Assembly: GCF_000787835.1 (NCBI RefSeq)
Contig: NZ_BBPP01000007.1
Span: 149,292 to 213,291 of the forward strand
From: Streptacidiphilus melanogenes
Lineage (GTDB): Bacteria; Actinomycetota; Actinomycetes; Streptomycetales; Streptomycetaceae
Reading direction: 5' to 3'
DNA length: 64,000 nucleotides
The position numbers and the translations under genes were made by a program. The notes beneath the pieces were generated by a model that ran no database searches, had not been told where the DNA came from, and saw only the letters and a list, made by a program, of their open reading frames with translations. Shown here piece after piece: positions 9,780 through 17,031 of the stretch (position 1 is the stretch's first letter; each line of letters starts with the position of its first letter).

Positions 9780-10469
9780 GTGCCGATCCCTCCGCAGGAC
9801 TTCACAGTCCCGGATCTCGACACCGTGCTGAGCCAGGCGATCCCGTTCGACAAGGAGCGCTGGATGCCCCTGCTGCCTGACGCCACATGGTGGCCCGACG
9901 AACTGGACGCCTGCCCGGAGCACGGACGATGGCCCCGAGTCGACCGGCGAACCGTGTTCACCATCGCCCGGCGCGCCGGGACCGCCCAGGGCAACCGACA
10001 CCTTCTCGTGGCCGCGCTGGTATGGGGAACAGGCACAAAGGCGCAGTCGGTGCACCGCCGCGGTCAGATTTTCGCCCACACGGCCGCGGCAGAGATCGAC
10101 GCCCGACTCGGCGTCGCGCTCACGACACTCCGGGAGAAGGGAGCGGCGGAGGCGTACTGGGCGTTCAACAACGAACAGAAGATCCCGCATCTGGGACCGG
10201 CCTTCTTCACCAAGGTGCTCTACTTCGCTGGAGAAGCGGGCATTCCTGGCCCACACCATCCGCTCATCTTGGACAGCGTCGTCGCGGGAGCCCTCAAGAA
10301 CCTCGGCCTTGTCCACACAGCCTGGCCTGACAACGGCTGGACAACGGCCCAGTACGGGGAGTATCTCGGCGCTCTCCACGGCCTTGCCACCGAGCGATCT
10401 GTCCAGCCGGACCAGATCGAGGCGGCCCTCTTCCACCACGGCAAGCAGGCACCCAGGGCCAGCGCCTGA
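9780..10469 (+). CDS. OGG-fold (HhH-GPD-like) DNA glycosylase-related protein
   Basis: A 229-residue protein starting at GTG 9780 with a strong AAGGAG before it. The segment HLGPAFFTKVLYFAG (about residues 141-155) reads as a helix-hairpin-helix element like that of base-excision glycosylases of the 8-oxoguanine glycosylase fold. The 55 bp spacing from mcrC suggests one operon. OGG-fold proteins without an obvious catalytic Lys are often found in defence islands. Here no confident catalytic Lys/Asp pair is seen, so it may bind a modified or flipped base rather than excise it. The biological role is not known; linkage to McrBC and EVE makes modified-base recognition plausible. Confidence 0.6.
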   Translation: MPIPPQDFTVPDLDTVLSQAIPFDKERWMPLLPDATWWPDELDACPEHGRWPRVDRRTVFTIARRAGTAQGNRHLLVAALVWGTGTKAQSVHRRGQIFAHTAAAEIDARLGVALTTLREKGAAEAYWAFNNEQKIPHLGPAFFTKVLYFAGEAGIPGPHHPLILDSVVAGALKNLGLVHTAWPDNGWTTAQYGEYLGALHGLATERSVQPDQIEAALFHHGKQAPRASA

Positions 10470-10560
10470 AGGCGCGCTCGCCCTGCCGCTTCACGGAGGC
10501 GAGCGGCTGGGCTGGAACACCACCCTCACGCCGACACCCTCTGCGACCTGCCCCAAAGTC

Positions 10561-10575
10561 GCTATCGTGACGTCC
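10561..10575 (+). promoter_or_regulatory. Probable leaderless promoter of the EVE gene
   Basis: A -10-like TATCGT (10563-10568) lies exactly 7 nt before the ATG, and no Shine-Dalgarno sequence is present. The 18-nt block GCTATCGTGACGTCCATG differs at two bases from that before the PIN-like gene at 13685. Leaderless mRNAs are common in Streptomyces. No good -35 was found. Confidence 0.4.
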
Positions 10576-11085
10576 ATGGCCTCCACGCACCTGGTGATCA
10601 TCAGCAACCGCGCCGCCCTCAGCTGGGTCGTGACTGAGCAACGCATGGCGTTCCCTGCCGGGCGCTCGAAACGGGCCCACAGACTGGAGCCTGGCGACCA
10701 GGTCCTCCTGTATGCGACCCGCGCCTGTTTCGGGAATCCAACTCGGGACGTTGGGCGGGTGATCGGGCAGGCTGCCGTGGCCAGCACCGCACAGGTGCTC
10801 ACGGATCCGGTCCGGTTCGGCGAGCGGACCTTCACCGAGGGCTTCCGCCTGGACTTCCAGGGCCTAGCCCCGTTCCGTGAGGGAGTCGCGTTGCGCGACC
10901 TCGTCCCGCAGCTCGCTGTCTTCCCGGACCCGGCGACCTGGAGTGTGTGGATGCGCCGTACCGCCCTTGCCCTCCCGCCGGCGGACGCGGAACTGGTGAC
11001 GGCGGAGCTGCGCCCGCTACTTCGCCCCTACGGCGAGGTGGCCGAGCAGTACCGATGGGAGCCTGCGGCGCATGCGCGATCGTGA
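10576..11085 (+). CDS. EVE-domain (PUA-like) modified-base reader
   Basis: A 169-aa protein starting MASTHLVIISNRAALSWVV, with RLEPGDQVLLYATRACFGNP and GRVIGQAAV following. This pattern (GD.v..Y.T...., then g..vg..v) is characteristic of EVE/ASCH/PUA-like domains, which bind modified bases in DNA or RNA. EVE proteins are known to associate with or fuse to McrB-type systems, so position after mcrBC and the OGG-fold gene supports a role in sensing modified DNA. The ATG at 10576 was chosen because a -10 element sits 7 nt before it and the family N-terminus begins there; no RBS is visible. No nuclease domain is fused, so an enzymatic partner would be needed. Confidence 0.65.
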   Translation: MASTHLVIISNRAALSWVVTEQRMAFPAGRSKRAHRLEPGDQVLLYATRACFGNPTRDVGRVIGQAAVASTAQVLTDPVRFGERTFTEGFRLDFQGLAPFREGVALRDLVPQLAVFPDPATWSVWMRRTALALPPADAELVTAELRPLLRPYGEVAEQYRWEPAAHARS

Positions 11086-11222
11086 AGCGTGCAGACTTGC
11101 CCGGAGAGCGTGAGCGAGCAGCGGGGCTGTCTACGTCAGCCTGAGATCCTGGGGTTGGCGCGTCGTGCCGGTCCAGGACAGCCCTTGGGCGTGGATCAAG
11201 ACAAGGGAAGCGAGCGGGGGGC

Positions 11223-12065
11223 ATGACCGCGGGTGAACACGCGAACGTCGTAGCGGCGAACGCGCCGATGGTGACGGTGGGGATCGACTTGGCGGGCGAC
11301 ACGGGAACGACGGGGGTCTGTCGCGTCACCTGGGCAGACGAGCCAGTCGTCGAGCTGCTCGCAGCGAGGAGCGACGACGACCTCCTGGCAGCGATGCGGA
11401 GCGCCGACAAGACTGGGCTGGATTCGCCGATCGGATGGCCGGTCGCGTTCACGGCCCTGCTCACCGCGCACCAGGCCGCCGACCAGCTGCCGCCCGCCCG
11501 CTCGCGCTACCTGCCCGACCATGGCGGGCGCGACGGGCTGAACAGGTTCACTCATCGCCTGACCGACGACGTGGCGTGGAAGCGCACCGGTGCGGGGAAG
11601 CAGCGCCCTCTCTCGGTCGCAGCCGACAAGCTCGGCGTCGTCGCCATCCGAGCGGTGCACCTCCTGGAACGCCTCGCCGACGCGGGCCCCGCCATTCCCC
11701 GAGACGGCTCCGGCCCGGTCGCCGAGGTCTACCCCGCGTTCGCCCTGATCCAATGGGGACTCGCGAGCAAGGACAGTTACAAGGGTCCCAAGCCCACCGC
11801 GTTCGCCGCGCGAGCAGAGATCCTCGCCGGCCTGACACAAGGACTGCGTCTCAGCCTCACTGACGACGTGCGTGACCGGTGCATTCGCAGCGACCACGAT
11901 CTGGACGCTCTGATATCAGCAGTCGTTGCCCGCGCCGCAGCCTGCGGAATGACCCACCCGCCCGCGACCGAGCACGAGCACACTGTGGCCGCGGCGGAGG
12001 GCTGGATGCACCTACCCGTACGCGATCTTCCGCTCTCTGCAGTGCGGCACGGGACAGGCGCCTGA
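11223..12065 (+). CDS. DUF429 predicted RNase H-like nuclease
   Basis: A 280-aa protein of the DUF429 family, predicted to adopt an RNase H-like nuclease fold. Signature segments are VTVGIDLAGD (about residues 18-27, first catalytic Asp), DSPIGWP (about 69), VAEVYPAF (about 167) and SDHDLDALISAVVA (about 222), which carries the late acidic residues. The start is the ATG at 11223; the preceding AGCGAGCGGGGGGC gives a G-rich ribosome site. It is co-oriented with the defence genes and ends that cluster. DUF429 biochemistry is unsettled, so substrate and defensive role are inferred only from fold and position. Confidence 0.75.
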   Translation: MTAGEHANVVAANAPMVTVGIDLAGDTGTTGVCRVTWADEPVVELLAARSDDDLLAAMRSADKTGLDSPIGWPVAFTALLTAHQAADQLPPARSRYLPDHGGRDGLNRFTHRLTDDVAWKRTGAGKQRPLSVAADKLGVVAIRAVHLLERLADAGPAIPRDGSGPVAEVYPAFALIQWGLASKDSYKGPKPTAFAARAEILAGLTQGLRLSLTDDVRDRCIRSDHDLDALISAVVARAAACGMTHPPATEHEHTVAAAEGWMHLPVRDLPLSAVRHGTGA

Positions 12066-12364
12066 GCTGCATCGGTGCCCGCCCATCTGGGCACTCTTAC
12101 GCGGCCATGCGAGAGCCCTGGCCTACGGCGAGGAGCTGCGTGGCGGCGCACGCAGGAGCGGGGGAGAGTCTGATCGACACGTCCTGCGGGCTCAACCGGG
12201 CCCATCGGCGGATCACCACTGGTCGCGCCTCGATCCGTCTCGGACAGGCCCAGATGCGGTAGAAGGACCGCGCAGGGAACGCCGCCCACCGCGTCGGCGC
12301 AGCGCGCTGGTGCTGCGCCTGGGACTATCGCCCCGGTCTCAGCGGCAAGATCGTTATGCACGGC

Positions 12365-12387
12365 TTGTGGATGACCCTGTGGATAAG
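12365..12387 (-). promoter_or_regulatory. Two DnaA-box-like sites
   Basis: TTGTGGATG (12365-12373) and TGTGGATAA (12379-12387) read on the minus strand as CATCCACAA and TTATCCACA. The second is a perfect classical DnaA box. The two are in the same orientation 14-15 bp apart. No A+T-rich unwinding region or replication gene is evident beside them, so an origin function is doubtful. Confidence 0.35.
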
Positions 12388-12811
12388 CCGATTGGTTCGA
12401 TTGTGCGAGTAGGGGTCCAACGTGCACGGATGTTGGCGACGCCGGACCAATAAGTAAGACGTTGTTCCGTCAGTTCAGTCCACTTCGTCCGCGTGCTCTT
12501 CAACTCTCCCCAGGCGCAAGTGCGCGAATGGGAGCGACGGCTCTTTGACCTGCGGTGATCCAAGATCGTCGAGCACCTCGTTCGCTCGCGCGTCCAGCGG
12601 GGTCTCGGAGTAGTGAGGCGATGCTTGATCGGCTACGGGACGGCTTGCTGGCCCCGAATTGGCCCCGAGGTGTTCCCTGCGTGCTCAGGCAGCCGCCTGA
12701 CCTGCGACGTTGCATGGCGGCGGACGAGTCGGCCATGCACGCCGGGTTCTTCCGCCCCACCTTTCTGACCTGCACCGATGGGGTGGCAAACCGGTTATGA
12801 CCTGCGGAGAT

Positions 12812-13154
12812 GGCAGTCATCAGAGGCAATCAGAGGCAGTCACCCTGCTTGGCCCCCAGATTGCTGGCCCCGAAAGGGCCGTAGGTCTCGGCTGATGCTG
12901 TGAGCGCTTGCCTGCCTCCGAGCAGTGCCGGACATACGAATGCCCCCAGGAGTGGAGTCCTGGAGGCTTCGCTGGCACCGATTGGAGGTCGGTTCCGGAC
13001 ACCACCCGCGGTTTTGACGGGCCTCGGTGTTGGCGTCCTCGTCTTTGCGAGACAGCCCCAGAATGCCATATCCGACCCCCTCTCGGCACTCCCGAGAGCA
13101 CGATTCTGCGCTCTCCGCGAGGCAGCCAGAGGCAGCCAGAGGCAGTCACCCAGA
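12812..13154 (+). repeat. Two clusters of CAGAGGCA direct repeats
   Basis: Cluster one (12812-12848) contains CAGAGGCAATCAGAGGCAGT, and cluster two (13121-13154) repeats GGCAGCCAGA. Both end in the same 15-mer CAGAGGCAGTCACCC (12831 and 13137), about 305 bp apart in direct orientation. Such paired short repeats can be integrase arm sites or remains of insertion; no integrase is visible. Confidence 0.5.
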
Positions 13155-13211
13155 ACCTTTCGGCATCCACCAGGTTTCCCAGTGCTGCTGCAGACTGTCG
13201 TCGACGGGTGA

Positions 13212-13607
13212 AACGAAACCGTCGCCGACACAGACCTGATCTTGCTGGGCGACCTCACCGGCCGGTATGCCGTCGGCGCCTACAGCCGGTCTGCAAGGGA
13301 CGGCACGGTCGCCCTGCGAGACCATCGGCAGGGAGCTGCTGAGCACGGTCACCGGATCACCGCCGCCATCGCGTGCCACGTCGCTCGGGCCGGCGGCAGC
13401 GTCGACTCCTTTGCTCGGATGCTGCTGCACCCCGACCACGAGGGAGGTCGGCACGCTCGGACGATTTCTGCCCGCTCGGGCCACGCTCGACTGCAGGGGT
13501 ACATCGAGCGGGTCTGGGCCAACGCCGTCGCCCTGGTCGGCAGCACCGGGCGACTGGGCCGGGACTCTCGTGCGAGCAACAGCGGTTGGCCGCTGTTCGC
13601 GATGTAG
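13212..13607 (+). pseudogene. Probable gene remnant, unknown plasmid-type protein
   Basis: The frame is open from just after the TGA at 13209 to the stop at 13607, with no ATG or GTG start and no RBS; the first possible start is TTG 13242. The translation is protein-like rather than shadow-like, including DLILLGDLTGRYAVGAYSRS and LLHPDHEGGRHARTI, then YIERVWANAV. The HPDHEGGRHAR-type segment seems familiar from actinomycete replication or regulatory proteins of mobile elements, but I cannot assign it. The short length and absent start suggest a fragment whose ends were lost. Confidence 0.35.
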
Positions 13608-13669
13608 CCCGAATACGCCTGTCGGCCCCGACTGCCCCGAAAATTGGGACTGCCGGGGCCTCGACGGGG

Positions 13670-13684
13670 GCTATCTTGACTTCC
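13670..13684 (+). promoter_or_regulatory. Probable leaderless promoter of the PIN-like gene
   Basis: GCTATCTTGACTTCCATG holds a -10-like TATCTT (13672-13677) 7 nt before the ATG. Sequence and spacing nearly duplicate those before the EVE gene at 10576. No Shine-Dalgarno sequence is present. Confidence 0.4.
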
Positions 13685-14305
13685 ATGCCCGTGCCTGCTC
13701 TGCACAACATCACCGCGCTCCACCTCTACGTGGACACGCACATCATCGACGCGACGGACGACGCCGCGACGGAGCTGCGGCGGCTGGGGGAGGAGGGATG
13801 GGTCAGCCTCAGCGTCACGGACGCGATGGACACAGAACTCGCGGACGCACCGCCCGAGAAGTGGGCCGCGCTCACCGGACTGAGCGCCCAGTACCCGGAG
13901 TCGTACGGCCCGGCCATCGTCGGTCACTCTCGACTCGACTCCTCCGTCGTCGCCAGTGAGGAGGACAAGGAGCGCTTCGACCGCGTCTTCGCCATCCTCT
14001 TCCCAGGCACCGCGGGCCCAGCAGCTGTACGGGATAACCACGTTCGTGACGCCATGCACGTCTCCACGGCCGTGCGCTACGGGGGCAACGCCTTCATCAC
14101 CCGTGAGAAGAAGCTGCGGAACAAGAACGCTGTGATCGCGGAGCAGTTCGGGGGATTCCACATCTGGTCGCCAGAGGATGCTCTCGCTGAGGCAGCCGCG
14201 CGGATTCGTGGAGTCAGGGAACTTCGTCGCCGCGAGCCTTCGAGGGAGACCCTGCCTGCCTGGCCTGACGACGCGACTCTGGCTCGATGGACCAACGGGC
14301 CGTGA
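13685..14305 (+). CDS. PIN-like domain protein
   Basis: A 206-aa protein with the layout of a PIN-type ribonuclease. LYVDTHIID (about residues 13-21) gives the first Asp, SVTDAMDTEL (about 40) the second acidic position, VRDNHVRDAMHVSTAV (about 117) the conserved D..HA helix, and AFITREKKL (about 138) the final strand with T..E. PIN proteins cleave single-stranded RNA and often act as toxins, but no small antitoxin gene lies immediately upstream. It probably starts leaderless at ATG 13685. It lies about 500 bp from the HEPN-like gene on the other strand. Solitary function is unknown; a stand-alone RNase linked to the defence island is possible. Confidence 0.6.
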   Translation: MPVPALHNITALHLYVDTHIIDATDDAATELRRLGEEGWVSLSVTDAMDTELADAPPEKWAALTGLSAQYPESYGPAIVGHSRLDSSVVASEEDKERFDRVFAILFPGTAGPAAVRDNHVRDAMHVSTAVRYGGNAFITREKKLRNKNAVIAEQFGGFHIWSPEDALAEAAARIRGVRELRRREPSRETLPAWPDDATLARWTNGP

Positions 14306-14421
14306 GGGGAGGGGAGCCTCGTGCCCGAACGGCATGATTCCCAGTCATCCCGTGGCCGCAGCAGCCCGCGCAGTCCCGGTCCAACCCCTCCCCCGTGGGG
14401 TCGGTCGGGGCCTTATCCCAG

Positions 14422-14437
14422 TCAGCCAAATGGCTGA
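14422..14437. repeat. Short palindrome TCAGCCA-AA-TGGCTGA
   Basis: A perfect 7-bp inverted repeat with a 2-bp centre lies about 95 bp before the small gene at 14531, in an otherwise featureless 225-bp gap. Its size and symmetry suit a repressor operator, but no regulator can be linked to it. Confidence 0.35.
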
Positions 14438-14530
14438 TCCTGCGCGCCGGTCTGCAACGCGTTCCCGCGCACTGATCGGCCTCCTCCCACCCTGGGCTTG
14501 ATCTGACTGAAGGACACCGGAGGCTTCGCC

Positions 14531-14818
14531 TTGGTCTTCCACCTCGCAGGCTGCCCACTGAGTACAGCAGCTTGGCTTCGCCACGCCATCGCGGCAGCTG
14601 GTCGTCTCTCGGCCCCGGAGCCCGGCGAATGGGTAGAGGCTTCCGACAGAGTGTCCGCCACCAGCTTGACGGATTCACTCGCGCGCCTGGCGGAGCCGGA
14701 CGACTGGGAGACGGTGACACTCCGAGTGGTCGCTGAAGACGCGGTGATCGAGAACGAGAGCCTGAAATACATGTGCACCTGTGGTGCCTATGAGGCCGAC
14801 TCAGGCGCGGGTCACTAG
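14531..14818 (+). CDS. Small hypothetical protein
   Basis: A 95-residue open frame starting at TTG 14531, preceded by GGAGG at suitable spacing. The sequence has normal composition and includes AEPDDWETVTLRVVAEDAV and YMCTCGAYEA. It resembles no family I recognise. Its 3' end overlaps the convergent gene at 14801 by 18 bp, which weakens the call. No partner or function can be proposed. Confidence 0.4.
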   Translation: MVFHLAGCPLSTAAWLRHAIAAAGRLSAPEPGEWVEASDRVSATSLTDSLARLAEPDDWETVTLRVVAEDAVIENESLKYMCTCGAYEADSGAGH

Positions 14819-15646
14819 CAGCGCTTCGCCGTGCGCCAGGCGCTCGGCGAAGTCTGTCGCCTCCGGGAAGGTAGAGGAGGAGAGGCGCAAGCCGGCCGCA
14901 CTCAGCGTGGCGACCACCTTGGCCGCCAGCACGGGCCGCTCGGGCTTGTTCTCCTCCATGAGTCGGATCGACACCCACACCCTGTTGTCGTTGCCAGGGG
15001 AGACGAGTATGGGCCCGCCCGGCGCTCCGTAAGGGATCTGTGCTGTGGTGAGCGCCGCGACCGTCGCAGTGCGCGTCTCCATCGCGGTGCGGGCATCCAC
15101 AGCACGCGCGGCCGTGTAGATCGCCTGGCATAGTTCACGCGCGGCGTCACGCGCTGCTGGTACGGAGATTGTGTATGGGCCGAACCTCACGGTCTCAGCC
15201 GCTGGGTCATAGCCGAAGCCCCAGAATTCACGAGCAATGTCGCGCGGGAGCTGTCCCTTGTCTCGTGCCTTCTTCTGAGGCCCGAACTTCCCCATGCCCC
15301 GTGACCACTCATCGAAGTGTTGCAGGCCATCCCGGACGTGCTTGATGCCAGGGAGGCTTGTCTCGAAGCGCTGCTCCGCCTTGTCCAGAGCCTCGATGAC
15401 GCCCGGGTCCATGGAGAGGTCCGCGAGGGCCCACCGTTCCAGCGCCACGGCTGTCATGAGCTGCCGGAGGGCGTGGACAAGGAAGCGTGCGTCCATCTGC
15501 TGCGAACTGAAGAAGCCGAGCCGCGTCGGTTCCTTCATCCGCTGAGCGGTCAGTAGCACCATGTTCTTCCACCACTGCGACTCAGAGACGGCGATGGCGT
15601 ACGGGGCGTCTGCTGGCGACCAGTCGGTCGGCGGCGTGCTGTTCAT
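14801..15646 (-). CDS. HEPN-like hypothetical protein
   Basis: A 281-residue protein on the minus strand. An all-helical N-terminal half (MDARFLVHALRQLMTAVAL) leads to KHVRDGLQHFDEWSRG around residues 102-117. This contains RDGLQH, an R-x4-H motif in the position and context typical of HEPN-fold RNases and nucleotide-transferase partners. The C-terminal half (YTISVPAARDAARELCQAI) is helical and ends in a beta-rich tail. HEPN proteins act as toxins or RNA-cleaving effectors in defence, but many relatives with RD...H are uncharacterised. No nucleotidyltransferase antitoxin lies beside it. It is the only minus-strand gene in the first 24 kb. Confidence 0.6.
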   Translation of the reverse strand: MNSTPPTDWSPADAPYAIAVSESQWWKNMVLLTAQRMKEPTRLGFFSSQQMDARFLVHALRQLMTAVALERWALADLSMDPGVIEALDKAEQRFETSLPGIKHVRDGLQHFDEWSRGMGKFGPQKKARDKGQLPRDIAREFWGFGYDPAAETVRFGPYTISVPAARDAARELCQAIYTAARAVDARTAMETRTATVAALTTAQIPYGAPGGPILVSPGNDNRVWVSIRLMEENKPERPVLAAKVVATLSAAGLRLSSSTFPEATDFAERLAHGEALLVTRA

Positions 15647-16201
15647 TGGCTAAGGATGGACCGGCCCGCCGCCTGGCGTTTGGGATTTTCGGTGTGTGTG
15701 CCGACGAGCCAGGTCGGTGTATTGCGGGCGAGCGGTTGCGGCGAGGCCCCCGAACTGCGCGGAAGGGGTGTCGTACTAGCGGAACCCGACCCGCAATGGG
15801 CGCCCCGCGTGCGGCACGGGGCAGACCAGGTCCTTCGGGAGCGCGCTCAGCGGCAGGCGGCTACCTCTGGCCCCGGCTCCTCAGGGCCGTGGCCATTGGC
15901 GGCTGGGTGAGGGTTGCCCCTTCCCGGCAATCGATCATGGAATGCCGTCGGTCTGCACGCTAGGTCGTCGGGCGCCTTTCTTCTTGCTTCGCGGCGAACA
16001 AAGCCGCCTTCCTCCCCAGCGTTCCGCCCGCCGGCCCTCCAAGCTCTCCTTTGCCGGGAGGGGGCCGGGGCGATCAGCCTCCAGGCCTGCCGGGGCGTGC
16101 GCCCGTGCGCGCAGTGCGGTCCGTAGGCGGGAAGAGCGCCGCAGGGGGCGCGTCCGCTTCGCGGACTCGGCGTATCGGCGCAGGTGGGACTGGGTTCTCC
16201 G

Positions 16202-16237
16202 TTGACACCCCTCCCCATATTCGATAGATTTACCTAT
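16202..16237 (+). promoter_or_regulatory. Consensus promoter P1 with ATAG-N6-CTAT operator
   Basis: TTGACA (16202-16207), a 17-bp spacer and TAGATT (16225-16230) form a near-consensus housekeeping sigma promoter. ATAG (16224) and CTAT (16234) make an inverted repeat straddling the -10, so a repressor there would block transcription. The same arrangement occurs at 18987 and 20900. Transcription would start around 16237, only a few bases before the RNA hairpin. Confidence 0.75.
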
Positions 16238-16244
16238 GTCGAAA

Positions 16245-16274
16245 GGGGGCAGGGCAAGCCCCCGAAACTCCACC
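16245..16274 (+). ncRNA. AGGGCAA-loop leader hairpin 1
   Basis: GGGGGC (16245-16250) pairs with GCCCCC (16258-16263) around the 7-nt loop AGGGCAA, followed by CTCCACC at 16268. It sits at the very 5' end of the predicted transcript, 36 nt before the ATG at 16300. It is one of six such elements in this region. Confidence 0.7.
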
Positions 16275-16299
16275 ACCACACTCTGAGGGGAACCTCTGC

Positions 16300-16929
16300 A
16301 TGAGCATCGTTGTGCCTCTATCCACCCTGGCGGCCGAGTTGCGGCCCTATCTCGACGCCAGCCTCGACGGCGCCGGCCGCCTGGTCATCGTGCTGCCCAG
16401 CAGTCGGGACCGCCTGGTCATCAAGCCGAGCGCGATCCGCACCCCGCACCCCCAACTGCTGTGGGAGGTGCGCACCTTCCTGGACACGGCGACCGGCGCG
16501 CGGGGATACCTGGACTGGCCGGACGAGCTCCCGCCCCTGGTCGCCTTCGTCCATCGGCGGGCCTTCTCCCTTGAGGAGGTCGGCCCGCAGTACCAGCTCG
16601 TCATTGACACGCTCGCTCTCCACGGCCTGAAGGCCGAGGTCATCGCCGCTGACGGCGGGGGCTACCAGATCCGGGTAGAGGTCCCCCGGCGCTGGTACCA
16701 GGCCATGGGGCTGCGGCCCGCTACCCACCTCCTGATCGGCGCGCCGGAGGTGCTGCCCGCACGGTCCCAGGAGGTTGATGGCTGGCACGTGGAGCACCAC
16801 GCGCCGGGCCACTTCATCGCCGTCGTCTACGACACGATCCCGGACGGCCGCGCGGAGACGACGTGGCGTAACGCCTCGCCGACGCTGCTGGCCGAGTACC
16901 TCGCGGAGTACATCAGCACAGCGCGCTGA
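16300..16929 (+). CDS. Hypothetical mobile-element protein behind leader hairpin 1
   Basis: A 209-residue soluble protein of unknown family, with a GAGGGG ribosome site 10 nt before the ATG. It reads as two alpha/beta halves: residues 1-100 include RLVIVLPSSRDRLVIKPSA, and residues 101-209 include IRVEVPRRWYQAMGL and FIAVVYDTIP. No signal peptide or membrane segment is seen. It is the first gene of the + strand block that runs to oriT, has its own strong promoter, and is followed by the C5-methyltransferase. Position suggests an early-expressed function such as anti-restriction or establishment, but the sequence itself does not show this. Confidence 0.75.
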   Translation: MSIVVPLSTLAAELRPYLDASLDGAGRLVIVLPSSRDRLVIKPSAIRTPHPQLLWEVRTFLDTATGARGYLDWPDELPPLVAFVHRRAFSLEEVGPQYQLVIDTLALHGLKAEVIAADGGGYQIRVEVPRRWYQAMGLRPATHLLIGAPEVLPARSQEVDGWHVEHHAPGHFIAVVYDTIPDGRAETTWRNASPTLLAEYLAEYISTAR

Positions 16930-16965
16930 GCGCGCCCTGGTTCCGCTGCCTTCGCGCAGTGCGAC

Positions 16966-17006
16966 GGCCGGACCCGGAGGGCAACCGGGTCCGGCCCTTC
17001 TCTACC
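16966..17006 (+). ncRNA. AGGGCAA-loop leader hairpin 2
   Basis: A perfect 12-bp stem (16966-16977 with 16985-16996) closes the loop AGGGCAA, followed by CTCTACC at 17000. The stem sequence is unrelated to those of the other copies. It lies 35 nt before the methyltransferase start. It could alternatively be read as a terminator for the upstream gene, but it lacks a T-tract. Confidence 0.65.
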
Positions 17007-17031
17007 GGCTCACCGACTCCGAGGATTCGCC

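Larger units (their letters stand above)
12066..13211 (+). other. Intergenic stretch, no convincing gene
   Basis: About 1.15 kb in which every open frame is short, lacks an RBS and lacks recognisable motifs. It contains DnaA-box-like sites near 12370, several TGACCTGC words (about 12547, 12698, 12766 and 12798) and two clusters of CAGAGGCA repeats. It reads as a decayed junction or attachment region between the defence island and the following genes. Confidence 0.5.
15917..16275. repeat. Long direct repeat, copy A (promoter plus leader)
   Basis: About 359 bp, from CCCTTCCCGGCAATCGATCA to the CTCCACCACC leader, is repeated with only scattered differences at 20613-20973. The repeat ends with a promoter and an AGGGCAA hairpin immediately before a gene in both places, so it is a duplicated upstream regulatory cassette. 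It has no protein-coding signal of its own. It fills most of the 650-bp gap between 15646 and 16300; the rest (15647-15916) shows nothing recognisable. Confidence 0.85.

Noticed and set aside
9984-9990. Other AGGGCAA words (near 2552, 7822, 9545, 9985, 18177 and 27756)
   Set aside because: They lie inside coding sequence and their flanks cannot form a closing stem, so they are not members of the hairpin family. This contrast supports the six real ones.
10309-10317. TTGTCCACA DnaA-box match
   Set aside because: It lies inside the OGG-fold coding sequence with no neighbouring boxes, so it is probably chance.
12812-13154. CAGAGGCA repeats as a CRISPR array
   Set aside because: Units are short, irregularly spaced and only two or three per cluster, with no spacer structure and no cas genes in the window.
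15914-16205. Short open frames inside the duplicated 360-bp cassette, also present at 20.6 kb
   Set aside because: Reading frames are interrupted differently in the two copies by indels, have no RBS and look unlike protein; conservation is better explained by duplicated regulatory DNA.
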